From positions 56,605,519 to 56,669,518 of the forward strand of contig CM049306.1 of the NCBI GenBank assembly GCA_026874595.1: 64,000 nt of DNA. Reading direction: 5' to 3'. A program made the position numbers and the translations under genes. The notes beneath the pieces are model-generated. The model saw only the letters and a program-made list of their open reading frames with translations, had not been told where the DNA came from and searched no databases. The DNA is from Sipunculus nudus. Taxonomy: Eukaryota; Annelida; Sipuncula; Golfingiida; Sipunculidae. Of this stretch, positions 1 to 11,959 are shown in pieces (position 1 is the stretch's first letter; every line of letters starts with the position of its first letter).

Positions 1-1190
1 AGTCTGGATCAATGGCCTCCCTCCCATGTAGACACTTGTAAAATAGTGTTTTTTAGCAAACCTGTGAGCTTATGCGATGGTGCCGCGTTGTCTGTCATCT
101 GTATGTTAACCATAATTATCTCAAAAACAGCAGGAGCTAGCATCACCATTTTTTGTAAATAATCAGTCATCTAAAAAACTCTATCGGATTTCGTTTATTT
201 TTTTTCTTACTGCATTTTCTTAGATTTTATAGGGAAAAAGCTTTAAAAATCTTTTTCTCCAAAACTGTCCAGCCAAATTGTCCAGTATTTCACAGAAATG
301 ATCCCTGGAACAATCTCTCCCAAGTTTGTTCAAATGGTTCCAGTTCGGAGGTTTTTGGCCAAGTTACAGGAAGTTGAACTTAGTCATCTGTCCAAAAAAC
401 ACTAAAATTAAAATCTCAGAAACGGCTAGAGCTATAATCACCAAATTTTATACCAATGTTTGTCACATATATCATATCTGAAATTGAGGTATTTGTGGCG
501 CCACCTTAATTGATCTGTTTTTTTTTTTCAAGCGAAAATGATATTTTAAACTCTTCTAGCTTATACACTGATTTATGATGAAACTGTTAAGCTGATTGGT
601 TTAAACTTTACAAGAATTTATGGTAGGGTTCTGCCAGTTTTATAAGAATAGATTGGGTAAATACAGCTTTAAAAAAGCATTGTAGCCAATTAAAAAAGGC
701 TTTCTGTGTTTGAAAACAGATTTGACAACATGCTGAGTTTCAGCAGCCAAGTCAAGAGGTCACTCAGTACAACCAGGTGGGGTCCAGACATCACCATGGC
801 AACTGACCTGGCTCTGGCAGGTGTCTAGACAATGTGTCTAGACATCTAGACACAGCGTCTAGACGTCTAGACACAATGTCTAGATGCAGATTTCCCAGAT
901 TATTAGAACTATATCTTTCAGCTGTTTGAAAAAACTTGGTTGGTATTTTTATTGAATCTGTGAGCTTATGCAGTGGTGTTGTGTTGTCCGTCGTCCATCA
1001 TAGCTATATCAAAAAGGGTGTGGTAACATCACCAATTTTTTTTGCAAAAGATTTGTCATCTAAAAAATTTTTGGATTTTTAGCGAACCTGTGAGCTTATG
1101 CAATGTTGCTGCATCATCCAACTCGCGTCAGTGTGTCGTGTGTCGTCTCTAGTTAACCATACTAAATGGCAGGAGCTAGGATCACCAAAT
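1..1190 (+). repeat. Family A repeat, head-module fragments
   Basis: This stretch is made of pieces of the repeat called family A here. Three copies of its head sequence (TTTAGCGAACCTGTGAGC or a close variant) occur near 51, 954 and 1080, so it is a nested or tandem composite rather than one clean copy. Positions 240-930 align by eye with 32640-33320, including the segment with TTCACAGAAATGAT and the CACCATGGCAACTGACCTGG block. No open frame of note. It is a non-coding mobile-element remnant, truncated by the window edge. Confidence 0.8.
821..884. repeat. GTCTAGAC palindrome cluster in family A
   Basis: A short array of self-complementary TCTAGA/GTCTAGAC units separated by AATGT, CAGC or GT. 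The same cluster occurs at 33227-33290 and, inverted, at 46996-47046 continuing at 47516-47526. The copy here is uninterrupted and serves as an empty-site reference for the 469-bp insertion at 47047. The array can fold on itself. Function unknown. Confidence 0.85.
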
Positions 1191-2010
1191 TTTTTGCAAA
1201 TAATCAGTCATCAGTCATCATTTAATTTCTTAGATTTTTTTACAGCGTCCATCTGTTTATCTACCTTGGGATAAAAACACTCATATCTCTGCATTGGTTG
1301 GACTTATCGACCTGAAATTTTGCATGTGTATACATCTTGGACAGCTTTCTTTGAAGACATATCAGCCTGAAATTTGTAATGTTTATAGATCTTACATCGC
1401 TCTTTATCATATGCAAAACTGATGGTGCCACCTGCAACCATTTCCACAGCATCCTTCTATTTGTCAGCTGTTGGGTAAAATCACTCATATCTTGGCAGTG
1501 GTTTGACTTATCTGCCTAAAATTTTGCATATGTATACATTTTGGATAGTTTTCTGTATTTCGTACAGGTGGTGCCACCTACATTCACGTTTAAACTGCAA
1601 ACATCGATGCTAATATCTTAGGACTGGTTTGATGTATAGGCCTGAAATATTTTATGAGTATAGATCCTACATAGCTCTACAGCTAATACAAATTAATGGC
1701 CCAACTTACAACCATTTTTGTATGGTGTCCATCTGTTCATCTCTTTAGGGTATAAATCACTCATATCTCATCAGTGGTTTTACTTATCCACCTGAAATTT
1801 TGCATATGTATACATCTTGGATAGCTTTCTCTTTCAAATAACAGATTGCACCCCCTACAATAATGTTTACAGACATCCATGCTAATATGCAACACATCTC
1901 TCTCTATTTCCCCTTGCCATTCAGTCCATGCCTCACTTCACCTGTCCCACTTTGATTTTGGTGGATACACATAGTCACTTGTGAACTACCCATATTCTAG
2001 TTTTAACATG
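1190..2010 (+). repeat. Family A tandem body and truncated tail
   Basis: Contains about two and a half diverged copies of the ~278-bp dimeric unit seen in full at 33390-35125 (CAGCGTCCATCTGTT, TCATATCTCAGCAGTGG and ACCTGAAATTTTGCA modules), followed at about 1850-2010 by the family A tail (homologous to 35095-35232). It stops before the terminal hairpin present at 35380-35395, so this copy is 3'-truncated. Confidence 0.75.
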
Positions 2011-3450
2011 TATTAGCATTAGATTTGTTATGCCAACAACTTTTCAAGCATGCTTAATATTGATTTTGTGTAGATTAGAGATATTCTCCATGAAAAGTAC
2101 TCCATGAAAACTGTTCCTGTTTTAAAAGGGAAATATGTTTAGGGTATACTATAAGATCATTTTCACAAATATAAACTTGCAGCTTTTGTTTTTATAATTT
2201 ATATTCTTAAGAGCTTTCAGTCTGTCAAATCATGATATAGTTTACTACCTAATTTACTGTTTCACACCTTAAGCCAGAAATCCCTCCAAAATGAAGACAT
2301 TTTAAATGGTAAAGCTCTACTGACACAACCATTGCTGGGCTTCCTTAGAGTATGTGTTGTCAGGGTAGTCCTGCTGTGCATTAAAGGCCAGCAACCTCAT
2401 GCTCAGCAAATACCGAAAAAGTTGATTTGGGGAGGGGGAGGTATAGTAGAGGTCATATTGCCATGGAAACCATCAGTGGCCATCCATACAAATCAGTACT
2501 AAATCTAATTTGTGCTGAAGAGAAAATATGTTTCAGGAAATTAAATGTAGTAGGATGCTTTATTAATGCTCTTGCTGCTCCAGATCAGTGCTTTTGGAAC
2601 ATTTACATAAATGGCAGTTCTCTAAAATTGGTGATTTAACATCTTACACCTCGTTTGGAATGTCTTTAGAGCATGCAATAAATAAAATATCTCAGCAATT
2701 ATGAGCAATCAGATTCCTGGGTATCTCTGTGGTGAGAGGATATGTAGTGCCTTAAACTAGCAAGGGCACTATTTTTGACAGAATAATACCAGACATATAT
2801 AGATTATTTATTTTTTATCAGAACAACCACTAAGGACAAAGTACATGAATTTCCTCAAGTAATCTAAAGTATCTGCTTCAGAAAAGGTCTTGGGAGGAGA
2901 AAAAAAAAAGTACACTTTTACCTCAGTGCTTTGGATAAAAACATATTATCATGTTACATTAATGTTTATTGTATAGCGAATAAACAACATTTAAACCCAA
3001 CTTAATTAATTAATTAACTTGGTCATGTTTCATATAGGCTTGTATTTATTAGATTGATGGGCAGTGAAAAAGAGTTATGAAATGGAGGATAAGTAATTCT
3101 ATCAGATGATTCAATTCAGTAATAAATTAATTTGGTTCGAACATTGGAAATTAAATATCTGAGAAATATCTGAGACTACACAATATATTGAAAATGGGCT
3201 GGTAGTTGGATACAGAATATTTTGAATTTTGACTCTGGAGTCACATTTAGATCATAAATATGGATATAAAAAATGGATTCAACAAATTGGAAAAATAAAT
3301 TGGAAAAAAGGTTGATGAAATCAAAGCCTACCAGTGTCCCTGCTTTTTAGTGTAGAATCATCCAACCTTGATTCATCAGTCAATCAAGTGGAGTTAATAA
3401 CTTGATACATGCAATTGTCAATCCATCGAAAAAGGAGCCTCTAGGCTCAA
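2011..3450. other. AT-rich stretch without recognised gene
   Basis: No exon, RNA gene or repeat was recognised. Presumed intron or 5' flank of the downstream kinase regulatory-subunit gene, whose first exon in this window begins at 6349. The 70-codon frame at 2427-2639 has no recognisable domain. Confidence 0.5.
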
Positions 3451-3454
3451 GTTC

Positions 3455-3670
3455 AAATCTGTGACCTAGGAATAATATTGTGCCCAGATTTCAGCTAATG
3501 AAATTCAGCCATGTCAGCTTATACAAACAGGGACAGAAGCTGGCAATTATGGAGAATCTGCTATGGAGTGTACGGCCTTGGGAGCAAAATAAATATCAGG
3601 TGTAAATCTGTGACCTAGGTCTATTATTGTTCCCAAATTATAGCTTTAAAAAATCAGCCATGTCGGAACA
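3455..3670. repeat. Two direct copies, period ~149 bp
   Basis: The block AAATCTGTGACCTAGG begins at 3455 and again at 3604. In both it is followed by TATTGT(G/T)CCCA and, further on, CAGCCATGTC. The two copies are diverged. No function is apparent. Confidence 0.7.
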
Positions 3671-3939
3671 CCAAAGAACGTCCACCTACAAAAAGATTTT
3701 TACCCAAATACAAGGAAAAGGTGACCCATTGAGTCCCGTTACAGAGGAAAGGTATATTGCTGTGTAGTGTGTCCCCAGACCCATAAGTTAGCAAAATCCA
3801 AAGACCTGTAAGGTAGCGACGTCTGGTGGGCGATACAGAACCAATTATTTTGCTTTGTGGTAATGGGTCATGGTGAAGGTCAGCATTGGCCAGATGGAGA
3901 GTGGTGTGATGTCGTGCGACAGACCTGTGATGTGAGGCT

Positions 3940-4095
3940 GCTGGGAATTCAATTGTGTGCAAGTGGAAGGGCCAAATTGGTGTGCATACTAGTGGTAAGG
4001 GCATCTGACTGACGCTGAAAGCAAAACTTGCCCACTGTCATGGCCCATGTCTGCAGGTTTTCCGGGACAAACAAACAAACAAACAGACAGAAGAA
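3940..4095 (+). repeat. Possible tRNA-derived SINE fragment
   Basis: AGTGGTAAGGGCATCTGAC near 3990 resembles a tRNA A box and D arm running into an anticodon arm. GCAGGTTTTCCGGGAC near 4050 resembles a degraded B box. An (ACAA)n run, typical of a SINE tail, follows at about 4070-4090. The spacing is longer than in a real tRNA, so this is not a functional tRNA gene. Remnant status is an inference from the box-like motifs. Confidence 0.35.
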
Positions 4096-4558
4096 ATTTA
4101 GTTGTATATAGATAGATAGATGGATATTGAAATAAAATCATCAACACCTAAAAGCCTACCTCCCTTCAGGGGAAGGATTAATCATCCCTATCAGATGGGT
4201 TGAGACCTTCATGCAAAAGTGAGAGGTTATATGTGCAAAGCAACCCTTGCTTGCATGTCACAGTTTTTCCACTTACGTAAAGCCTTCTTTCCTGTGAAGT
4301 CTTCTGGTGCAGGTTTTATTCACATCTGTGTCACTGAAATTTTTCAAATTTAAGAGGCTTCATCTGACACTCACACTAGTCATCTCATGACATTTATTGA
4401 AAATTCTGTAAAGTAATCCTGCTAATAACCTAAATCATCTGGCATCCATTCTACTATTCTACACCAGGGTGTTAGCCAGACACGACAATTCTGGGAGTCT
4501 CAAAGTCTCTCGATAAAAAAGGCAATTGCCTGTCTATATAAGCATATTGTTTGAGAAT

Positions 4559-4596
4559 ATGTATATATATATGTGTGTGTGTGTGTTTGTGTGTCT
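4559..4596. repeat. Compound (TA)n(TG)n microsatellite
   Basis: A TATATATATA run passes directly into TGTGTGTGTGTG, interrupted by one TTTG. Confidence 0.9.
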
Positions 4597-6348
4597 TATT
4601 ATCATTTTATACAGTTTATTGATAATAAATAATTAATTCAAACCTAGAAAAAAAATAGCATAATTTTTTTTAGAAACTGTTATACTGGTTCAGTATTATA
4701 ATTTTTGTCAATTATAGTTGGGGTTTTATCTTCTATAATATTCTTATATTATTCCTGCACTGCCATATTAATGTCCCATATAATAAGATATATAAATACT
4801 GAGTAACCTTCTTCATAAACTAAAATTAGTTGAATGTTTTAATTTGAAAATGTATCATATTGAAACTGATTCTTATTGTCGTGAACACTGAAATGGCCAT
4901 CAAGACCGTCAGTGTGAAGTGTATGTCAGTTTATCATTTTATGTGTTAAATCCTCTTATTATTGCTCAACCAAAGATTATATCTCCAATTCTTGCTCACA
5001 AGACAATCTTTAAAACTGATGAAATCTTTCAAGTTTTAAGTTAGTCAACTGACACATTTATATGTGTTTAACCCATATGATCATAGAACAACTGAAAAAT
5101 GCATTATTTTGAGAGAATTAACAATTTTTTTATGAGATATGGGGTGTCAAATGTAGGATGTCATGGCGATCCATAGGCCATCTCAGGTGACTTTCACACA
5201 TCTAAAACTGATCACAGCCCGTCCAAAAGATGGGGAGACAGCCCTCTGGCTAACACACTGTTCTACACACACCGGAATAGAGTCCAGATGGTTAGCTCAG
5301 AGAGTTATACCAACAGATAGGCCACTATACAAATCAGCTCCTCCTGCGAGAGACAGATTTTTTTTATGGCACCTGACTGACATCTCCCAGTGACATGCTT
5401 CCTAATACCTTCAACATTCACAAGCTTCATCAGCAGACATTTATTTAATGGATGGTCTGCCACCGGCTGCACAGGGGTATTATCATCAACTGTTTTCTCC
5501 CTTGTGTCACTATTTTCAAACATGTTCAGCATACAGCTGTATTTATTCTTCCTGCGATTTCTGCTCTTCCTTATTATTCATATATGGAAGAAATAATAGG
5601 TGTCTTCATGCTGCATAAGGAATACATAAGGTTTGCATGTCCTGATTCAGAGCCTTCAATATTGATGTATGTATGACACTGTGTATAACACTGTACTGTC
5701 TAACATTTCAGTAGAATCTAAATAATACAAGGTCTGTATCTAGTCAAAGACAAAAAGGATGATCCATGTGTTTGTTGATTTGACTTTGGAAACTGGACCT
5801 TTACTAAGTTGAATCCTTACACTGAAGAGACTGCTTGTAAGACATCACAGCTACCTACCACCCCTCTTTCACTATAAGTGGACTGACCCTTTAACACCTC
5901 TGTGATAAAGCAGGCTGTCCGAGGGGTCAGTTGGGAGAGGGGGGGGGGAGACCTCACTTGTTCTCTGGTGCCAAAATGAGATTGATGTGCATGTGGCCTC
6001 TATTTAGCCATTGGTGATGATCTTGATAGTATATATAACTTGGCAGATATGCCTGCATCTCATGGACTACCCTTAGTCATCCCCATGGAAAATTTCAAGA
6101 ACTGTTGAGCCACAGTCACAATTGCAAAATTACTAAAATGACAGCAATCTGAATTTCTCAGTGCCAGAGATCAGCTGAACATCATGACCCCTGGGTCACT
6201 TGTTGCAGATTTTCTGTACTTGTCCATTAAATGGCACGATGGTAGCACATCCTGATACTACCTGCGTTGTGTTGTTTCTGCTCATGAAAACTGTGAAATG
6301 ATGCAAGGTGACGAATACAAATTTTATTATTTTATTTTATCTTTTCAG
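4597..6348. other. Intron upstream of kinase-subunit exon 1
   Basis: AT-rich and non-coding by inspection. The frames at 5163-5676 encode nothing recognised. A G8-10 run lies at about 5939-5949. The stretch ends in a pyrimidine-rich tract and CAG acceptor at 6346-6348. No earlier kinase regulatory-subunit exon was recognised here. Confidence 0.6.
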
Positions 6349-6414
6349 GGTGACAGCGCAGCTTGTATGTTTTTTGTTGAAGAAGGGGAGGTGAAGATTG
6401 CAGTCAAACAAGTG
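6349..6414 (+). CDS. PRKAR2: PKA type II regulatory subunit, exon with start of CNB-B domain
   Basis: A 66-nt phase-0 exon (22 codons) between a TTTTCAG acceptor and a GTCAGT donor. It encodes GDSAACMFFVEEGEVKIAVK plus QV, the beta-strand start of the second cyclic-nucleotide-binding domain (CNB-B) of cAMP-dependent protein kinase regulatory subunits. It joins in frame to exons at 8205, 9512 and 21914, giving 106 C-terminal residues. The family inhibits the PKA catalytic subunit in the cytosol or at AKAP scaffolds and releases it on binding cAMP. The type II assignment rests on the last exon. The family is normally about 370-420 residues, so the docking domain, inhibitor site and CNB-A are missing from this window; their exons presumably lie upstream. 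Confidence 0.92.
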
Positions 6415-8204
6415 GTCAGTGTGTACAACTAGCCCTTTCCTGTTTACATTTATTTAAGATTTCTAAGAAATTGTGGCACTCTTTACATTAACATTACAGG
6501 CACAATCTTTGGACAAAGTTCTTACTGAGAGGGTTTGCTTAAGATTATTGAGCATCTGTGAAACATAAAAGTTAATGTGCAGCATGTTTGACCTGAGAGA
6601 ATCTAGCCATATGAGCTAAGGCTGATACCAGGATAATTGTGTTTCCACCTTATCTTGTTTTCTGAAACCAGAATGGAGTTTCGCAAATGTACACAGCACT
6701 TTTGTAGAGCCATCATTAAAAAAAAAAGGACTTTCATATACCATAATTACTGCAAAGTAGTGTTATTCTCTATATTAAATTCACTTTTTACTTTTTTTTT
6801 CTCTTAAATTAAAATTAATTCTTTTAATGCAGTATTTTTTCTTAATGAAAAGATGATCAAACAGATTATTAAGAATTAAAAATTGATTGTCAATATTTTT
6901 TCACTTTCACCCCTGAACTGTCCGGTTACAACTAGTTGTTACTGTGCATGCAGTTTATACCAGGTACAGTGTCTTCAGGATATTTTCCTTTCAATTGTGA
7001 TTACAGCACGAGTCAATTAACTGTATTGTGCCATAATAAACAGAAAATGAGATGTAATCTTGCAATTTGATTCATGATTAGTCAAAATAAGTTACCATCC
7101 AGGTTGCTGTTATAACCTGGTGTTGAAGAAACTGTTGTTAGTTGAATGCTGTCAAAATTTATTTAGGTAATAAGACAGTATCTTCAGGAAAACTGCATCA
7201 GATGATTATGTTATATTGACATAGTAAATGCTGGGACCTCAATAATGGCAAACAAAATTAGTGAGGTATTTTTGCAGTGCCTGGGACTTATTTTCATTGA
7301 TCAGTGATGTATTGTGATTCCTGGTGTCAGAAATCCTCCAATTAGTGCAACTGGTTTGTGAACCAGAGAAATTAATTTTCAGAAAATTTTTCCACACACT
7401 GTCTGGTGCCTGGTTTGTGAGCAACTCAATACTCTCAGCAAAACCTTACTGGGGTAAAAACTTGAACTTATGTTGATATGTCTAATGGTTCATTCAGTCA
7501 TAGACAGGAGTGTGATGCAACAGTCACATGTGTAAAGGGACGTAAATTGTTCCTAGGAGTGGCTGGGCCACCATGTTGAGTTCCCAGCACTTAATGTGTC
7601 AGTTTGCCATTTGCAGGAAGTGCTTCATAATCAGCACTGATCAGATAGCCCAGTTTCAGCGAGAGTTCTTGCTGTGTGTGAAAAGTATTGCAGCTGGCAG
7701 TCCTTCCCATAAATCTAAGCTCAGTAAAAAATCTTACCTTGTACACCACATTCAGGCCTTTTCACTATGAAATTGGAATTGACTTTTTTGCTCCATCTTC
7801 TTCAGAGTACAGTATTTTATTCTAGTGGTTCTATTTCATTTCTAGAAGTGCTTCCTGTATGAGTTTTATTCAAGTTTCTACCATCACTGGATATCTATGC
7901 CTCCTTTTGGTCAGCAACTGCAATATCTGATTTCAAATGTTTAAAGAAAAAAAAAACAGTAATATACACCAGTTTGACAATTTGATTACTTCAGTTTGTT
8001 TAAGCAAATTTTGGTCACTAAATGAAGTATTTTATATATCATAAAGAATTCTTGGTTTCTAGCAAGCGAGAGAAAATCTTACAATATCATTTGCATCTTA
8101 GCCAGCAATGATAGTATGATCACATTAAAGGATGGTGAAATTAACTCAGGAAGCAAGAGGGAGAGAATCTGAAACCAAGATTTTTTTTTCTGTTTTACAT
8201 TTAG
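6415..8204 (+). other. Intron 1 of the visible PRKAR2 exons
   Basis: A 1790-bp intron bounded by GTCAGT and TTTAG. AT-rich; no embedded repeat family was recognised. The small frames at 7239-7424 and 7573-7770 look spurious. Confidence 0.8.
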
Positions 8205-8259
8205 GAATCTGAAGAAGAAGTGGAACTAACAAGGTGCACAAAAGGACAGTATTTTGGAG
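8205..8259 (+). CDS. PRKAR2: PKA type II regulatory subunit, CNB-B exon 2
   Basis: A 55-nt exon between TTACATTTAG and GTAAGT. It encodes ESEEEVELTRCTKGQYFG and leaves one base (phase 1). The acidic ESEEEVEL strand and the CxKGQYFG turn lead into the phosphate-binding cassette of CNB-B, which is completed in the next exon. Splice sites are close to consensus, and joining G to AA of the next exon restores the invariant Glu of FGE. Confidence 0.93.
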
Positions 8260-8747
8260 GTAAGTAAATGCCTGTGCACCTTGGCAGCAAATTAGGTTTC
8301 TTCATCACTCTTCATCACTGAAAAATGTTAACATCAATCATTATTACAAATGTGGCTGAGTATTTTCTTATCTCTTATCATAATCACATAATCAAAATAT
8401 ACATTGTGATAATGGAATGATTAATCCTCTCTGATATATTTTTCATAAGAAATAAGCCAACTTAATTGAAAAAAAAAATAAATAAAAAAGTTTGGTAAGT
8501 GATCCACCCCAGATATTGTGACTGACTGCAACAATTTAATTAATGCTTGTCAAGAGAACCCTTGTTTAATCCAAGGGTTGCAAGATCTTTTTTGAGTGGG
8601 AGTCCCTCAGCCGTTACTTATTATGTCTATTCAAGCAGCAAGAGTTCCCCCATTCCAGCTTTGTATGGATTGAACAGAATTGCCTTATTTTGTACCTACA
8701 GTCTTATCTTTTCATTAACAAAATGCTTGTGACCTCTATAATTTTCA

Positions 8748-9400
8748 CATGCCCGTCTATGGCGGGATGTATTATGGTATACCCACTGAACATCCGTTAC
8801 TTTTAGTGTTGCCGCGATAACTCACCATAACTATTAACCAATAGATTATCTTGCCTGAGTTCAATTATGAGCAAAATCTGGGCATATTTAATAAGGTCAG
8901 AGGTCACTAGGCTACTTTGTGGTGTCACTGCGATAACTTACGTAGAATATGATGGATTTTGATAAAACTCAACAGAAATGTTAATAAATAAAATATCGAT
9001 ACTAAGTTAAATTTCAGGCAAAATCCACACATATTTAATGAGGTCAGGGGTCACCACACTTTGGAGGCACTGTAGTGGCTTACCGAAAATTCATACACCA
9101 AAAATCCTATGGATATTTATGAAACTTATTATACATATTTACCAATAGAGTTTCTCACCTCAATTAAATTCTCAGCAAAATTCATGCATATATAATTAGG
9201 TCAGAGATCACCAAACTGTGTGGCACCACCCAAACTTTAAAAAATCTGTTGGATTTTCATTTTACTCATAATGAGTAATAACCAGTACAGTTTTATCACC
9301 TGAATTATATTCCCAGCAAATTCATGAATATTTAATGAGGTCAGAGGTCACAAAAAATGCAACAGGGGTATTATGCACCATTTGCGGTGCTCTTGTTACA
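8748..9400 (+). mobile_element. Family C hairpin-ended non-autonomous element
   Basis: Opens with a small CCCG/CGGG hairpin (about 8752-8766) followed by ATGTATTATGGTATACC. It closes with a GCACC/GGTGC hairpin (9375-9390) followed by TCTTGTT. The interior is about four diverged 140-157 bp units, each holding (A/G)AATTC-like, GCAAAAT and AGGTCAgAGGTCA blocks. No coding capacity. The design resembles non-autonomous Helitron2/helentron-type elements, but terminal duplications were not resolved, so superfamily is uncertain. Confidence 0.65.
8894..9350 (+). promoter_or_regulatory. Four DR1-type AGGTCA direct repeats in family C
   Basis: Direct repeats of nuclear-receptor half-sites with one-base spacing occur at 8894-8906 (AGGTCAgAGGTCA), 9041-9053 (AGGTCAgGGGTCA), 9198-9210 (AGGTCAgAGATCA) and 9338-9350 (AGGTCAgAGGTCA). 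There is one per tandem unit. DR1 is the known recognition pattern of RXR heterodimers and HNF4-type receptors. Whether these intronic copies bind anything is unknown. Confidence 0.5.
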
Positions 9401-9511
9401 ATACATCTTCATTTCATGCATCAAGTTGGATAGGATTTGTAAATACAGATCCAGTGCGCCCTTTAAATAAGTTAGCTGCCCCTTAATGAGTGTGTTTTTC
9501 TAACCCATCAG

Positions 9512-9580
9512 AACTGGCATTGGTGACCCACAAGCCCAGGGCAGCGTCTGCATACTCAATAGGACTAACCAAATGTGCTG
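9512..9580 (+). CDS. PRKAR2: PKA type II regulatory subunit, phosphate-binding cassette exon
   Basis: A 69-nt exon between CCCATCAG and GTAAGT, in phase 2 and out phase 1. With the preceding G it encodes (F-G-)ELALVTHKPRAASAY and then SIGLTKCA. This is the CNB-B phosphate-binding cassette: the Glu of FGEL contacts the ribose 2'-OH of cAMP and the Arg of PRAAS contacts the cyclic phosphate in characterised family members. Both residues are intact, so a functional cAMP site B is expected. The next codon is split, G|TT, at the exon starting 21914. Confidence 0.95.
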
Positions 9581-11529
9581 GTAAGTAGGTTCTCACATTA
9601 TCCTATTTTCTCATATTAAGATGATTTTCTGAAACATGAGTCATAGTGTTTCCATATGGTTCAAGAGTGTTCAGTAATCTCTGACAATGCCAGGGATTGT
9701 GTGCCCAGAGGTTGGAATTGGAGAATTTAACACCAGGTCTTGGTGTTTGTTGGGAAAATCAGCTATACACTTAACAGTTAGGTCATGAACCTGAAAATAT
9801 AGTGATATCTAATTGCTGTTTCTTCAGGGATAAAACTGATGGCTGATTTACACATGAAATTCTGATGTATAGCTATAGTTTCAGAGATGGTTGTTAGGCA
9901 AAGTTTCTCTTTAAATATATATATATATAATATGTATAAAAGTCTTTTTGATTGGCAGTGAGGTCAGCAGACCAGAGAATATATTGGAAGATATGGTCAT
10001 ACAGCAGTATATTTGCCCCAGTAGGTCAGGGTTGAGGTTGGACATGGCATAATGGAGTTTCCTTGGAGCAAGAGGCTCGTATAGGTTATCTCAGGGAGCC
10101 AGTAGTCAGCATCAGTCATGACAAACTTTTGTTATCCAGCACTGTTTATCTGATATAATGGTATGTTGTTGACATCTGTAACCCTGACATTCAGCTGGAA
10201 TCTGTAACCGTGGCGTCCATCAAGAATAAAATTATGTTAAAGTTACAGGGATCCTCATTAGTCATCAGGACTTGTATCATCAACAAAGTACATCAGCCGT
10301 TCACCCAGCGGGGTCTGGGAACAACATTCAGGAGTCAACCCATCTTCAAACAGTATCAGACTATCTAGAAATCCTTCTTTTTCTTCTTCTGTTAACTAAT
10401 TCATATGGGCATTTAATGAAAATGGAAATATATCAAAATGCATGATCTCTATCCTTATCATCTTGCATGTGTGAATATTTAAGTTTCAATGGCAGTGGAG
10501 AAAAACTTGGTTTAAAATATAAAATTTGAATCTGAATAAGTGCACTGCTTCTGGGAACATCTATTATTTATTGTTTATGATTTGAAATAAACAGATCCTA
10601 TATCCTGTAAATCACCAATTTGTTAAGAGACAAAAATTGGCAACAAATTTTGGATCTGAACTCTTGACAACATTACCCTAAAAGTATTGTTACTATTCTG
10701 AAATTCATATATACAGAGTCTTGGTTATATCAGAGAAAAAAAGTCACTGGTGCAATATTTTAGGTTCTTAATAGTATAAAAGTTCCTGATGTATGTGAAG
10801 CTTTGATCATTCTAGGCTTACTTACAAATAAATGTAAACTGTGCATAAATGGCTCTAAATGCAACCCCATACAAGAACTTGATTTGCTCTATTTAATTAA
10901 AGGTTTTGACATCTAGATATTCCAGAACCTGAGCATAAAAATTTAAAAATTATGATTATCATTCCTGTCATTATGTTTTCTCCATCTTCACTCTGTAGGC
11001 AGTAGTCGCATATATATATAGTTTATTAACCTATCTTTTAAAAAACAGTTAAGTAATCATGGGTAAAACATACTTTTCTTACTCCGCGCTAACTACTGGT
11101 AATGCCTACCACCAGCTGCTGCTGAGAACTGCCCCAGCACTGGCAGTTTCACTGCAGATGGGACCCACTTACAGCAAGAATAGTGAACTTGATAAAGGTT
11201 TTCCTGACAAGCCGCGCAGGAGAAACATTCATGCATTGTGTATAACTTTAATCTACATGCCACCTGCACATATGGGGATTAGACAGACCAGACGCACCCA
11301 CCAAATTATTTACGCTCTCTTAAAATTTTATCTTTCTTCTACAGCCTGCTGTAGTCTGACGCAAGCATTTTTAATTACCTCCACTTTCCATCTTGTTATA
11401 TGACAGCATATACCTAGTCTTGACTCAGTGATCAGAAGTTAATTGTAATGACTGAATTAACATGTCCCAGCAAGGATGTATAGGGTGGAATTATAGCCTA
11501 GTTGTTAAAACAGTGCTGCCACTTTACAC

Positions 11530-11760
11530 TTTTTAAAAGAACCATAGTTTTTTTTTTGTACCAGATGTCTTTTTATACGTCATCTGAGCTATAGCATATG
11601 GTCCTTTGTCCTTTGTCCATCTGGCTGTTTTTTACAAGCCACCTTTTTAAACCATTGGACTTACGAATTCACAATTCAACATACAGCTAGATGTCCCCAA
11701 GTTCTGCATGTTCCAAATGATTTTCAAAATCACTGCATATATGGAGTACTTGAATATATA
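11530..11760 (+). repeat. Diverged dispersed-repeat fragment
   Basis: The segment with CCATAGTT, a TGTCC-rich part, ACCATTGGACTTACGAAT and AGATGTCCCCAA resembles 40054-40220 (TATAGTTATGGTCC, GTTAGACCTACGAATCC, AGACGTCCCCAA). This is an old dispersed family with no coding sequence. Confidence 0.5.
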
Positions 11761-11959
11761 TTATATACTTTCATACCTGAAGCTTATTTATTTAGAAGTG
11801 TTTTATGCTGTAAAATTGTACAAAAGTTGTGCTATTTGACATTGACATTTACTTTTTTCATCCTTTTTCCAGACAGTATGATACATTTTTATGCCCCCGC
11901 CACAAAGTGGCCGGGGCATATAGTTTTACCCATGTCCGTCCTTCCGTCATTCTGAAATC

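Larger units (their letters stand above)
8260..9511 (+). other. Intron 2 of the visible PRKAR2 exons
   Basis: A 1252-bp intron, GTAAGT to CATCAG. About half of it is the family C repeat at 8748-9400. Confidence 0.85.

Noticed and set aside
3654-4004. 116-codon minus-strand frame
   Set aside because: It overlaps the SINE-like segment and the 149-bp duplication; His/Pro-rich composition with no domain.
5163-5676. Cluster of overlapping short frames considered as an exon before 6349
   Set aside because: None encodes regulatory-subunit sequence and they lie on both strands in conflicting phases.
1-6348. Earlier PKA RII exons (docking domain, inhibitor site, CNB-A) sought here
   Set aside because: No frame with the expected motifs next to splice sites was found, so they are assumed to lie outside the window.
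11059-11403. 114-codon plus-strand frame in the PRKAR2 intron
   Set aside because: No domain recognised, mixed low-complexity composition, and no sensible way to join it to the PRKAR2 reading frame.
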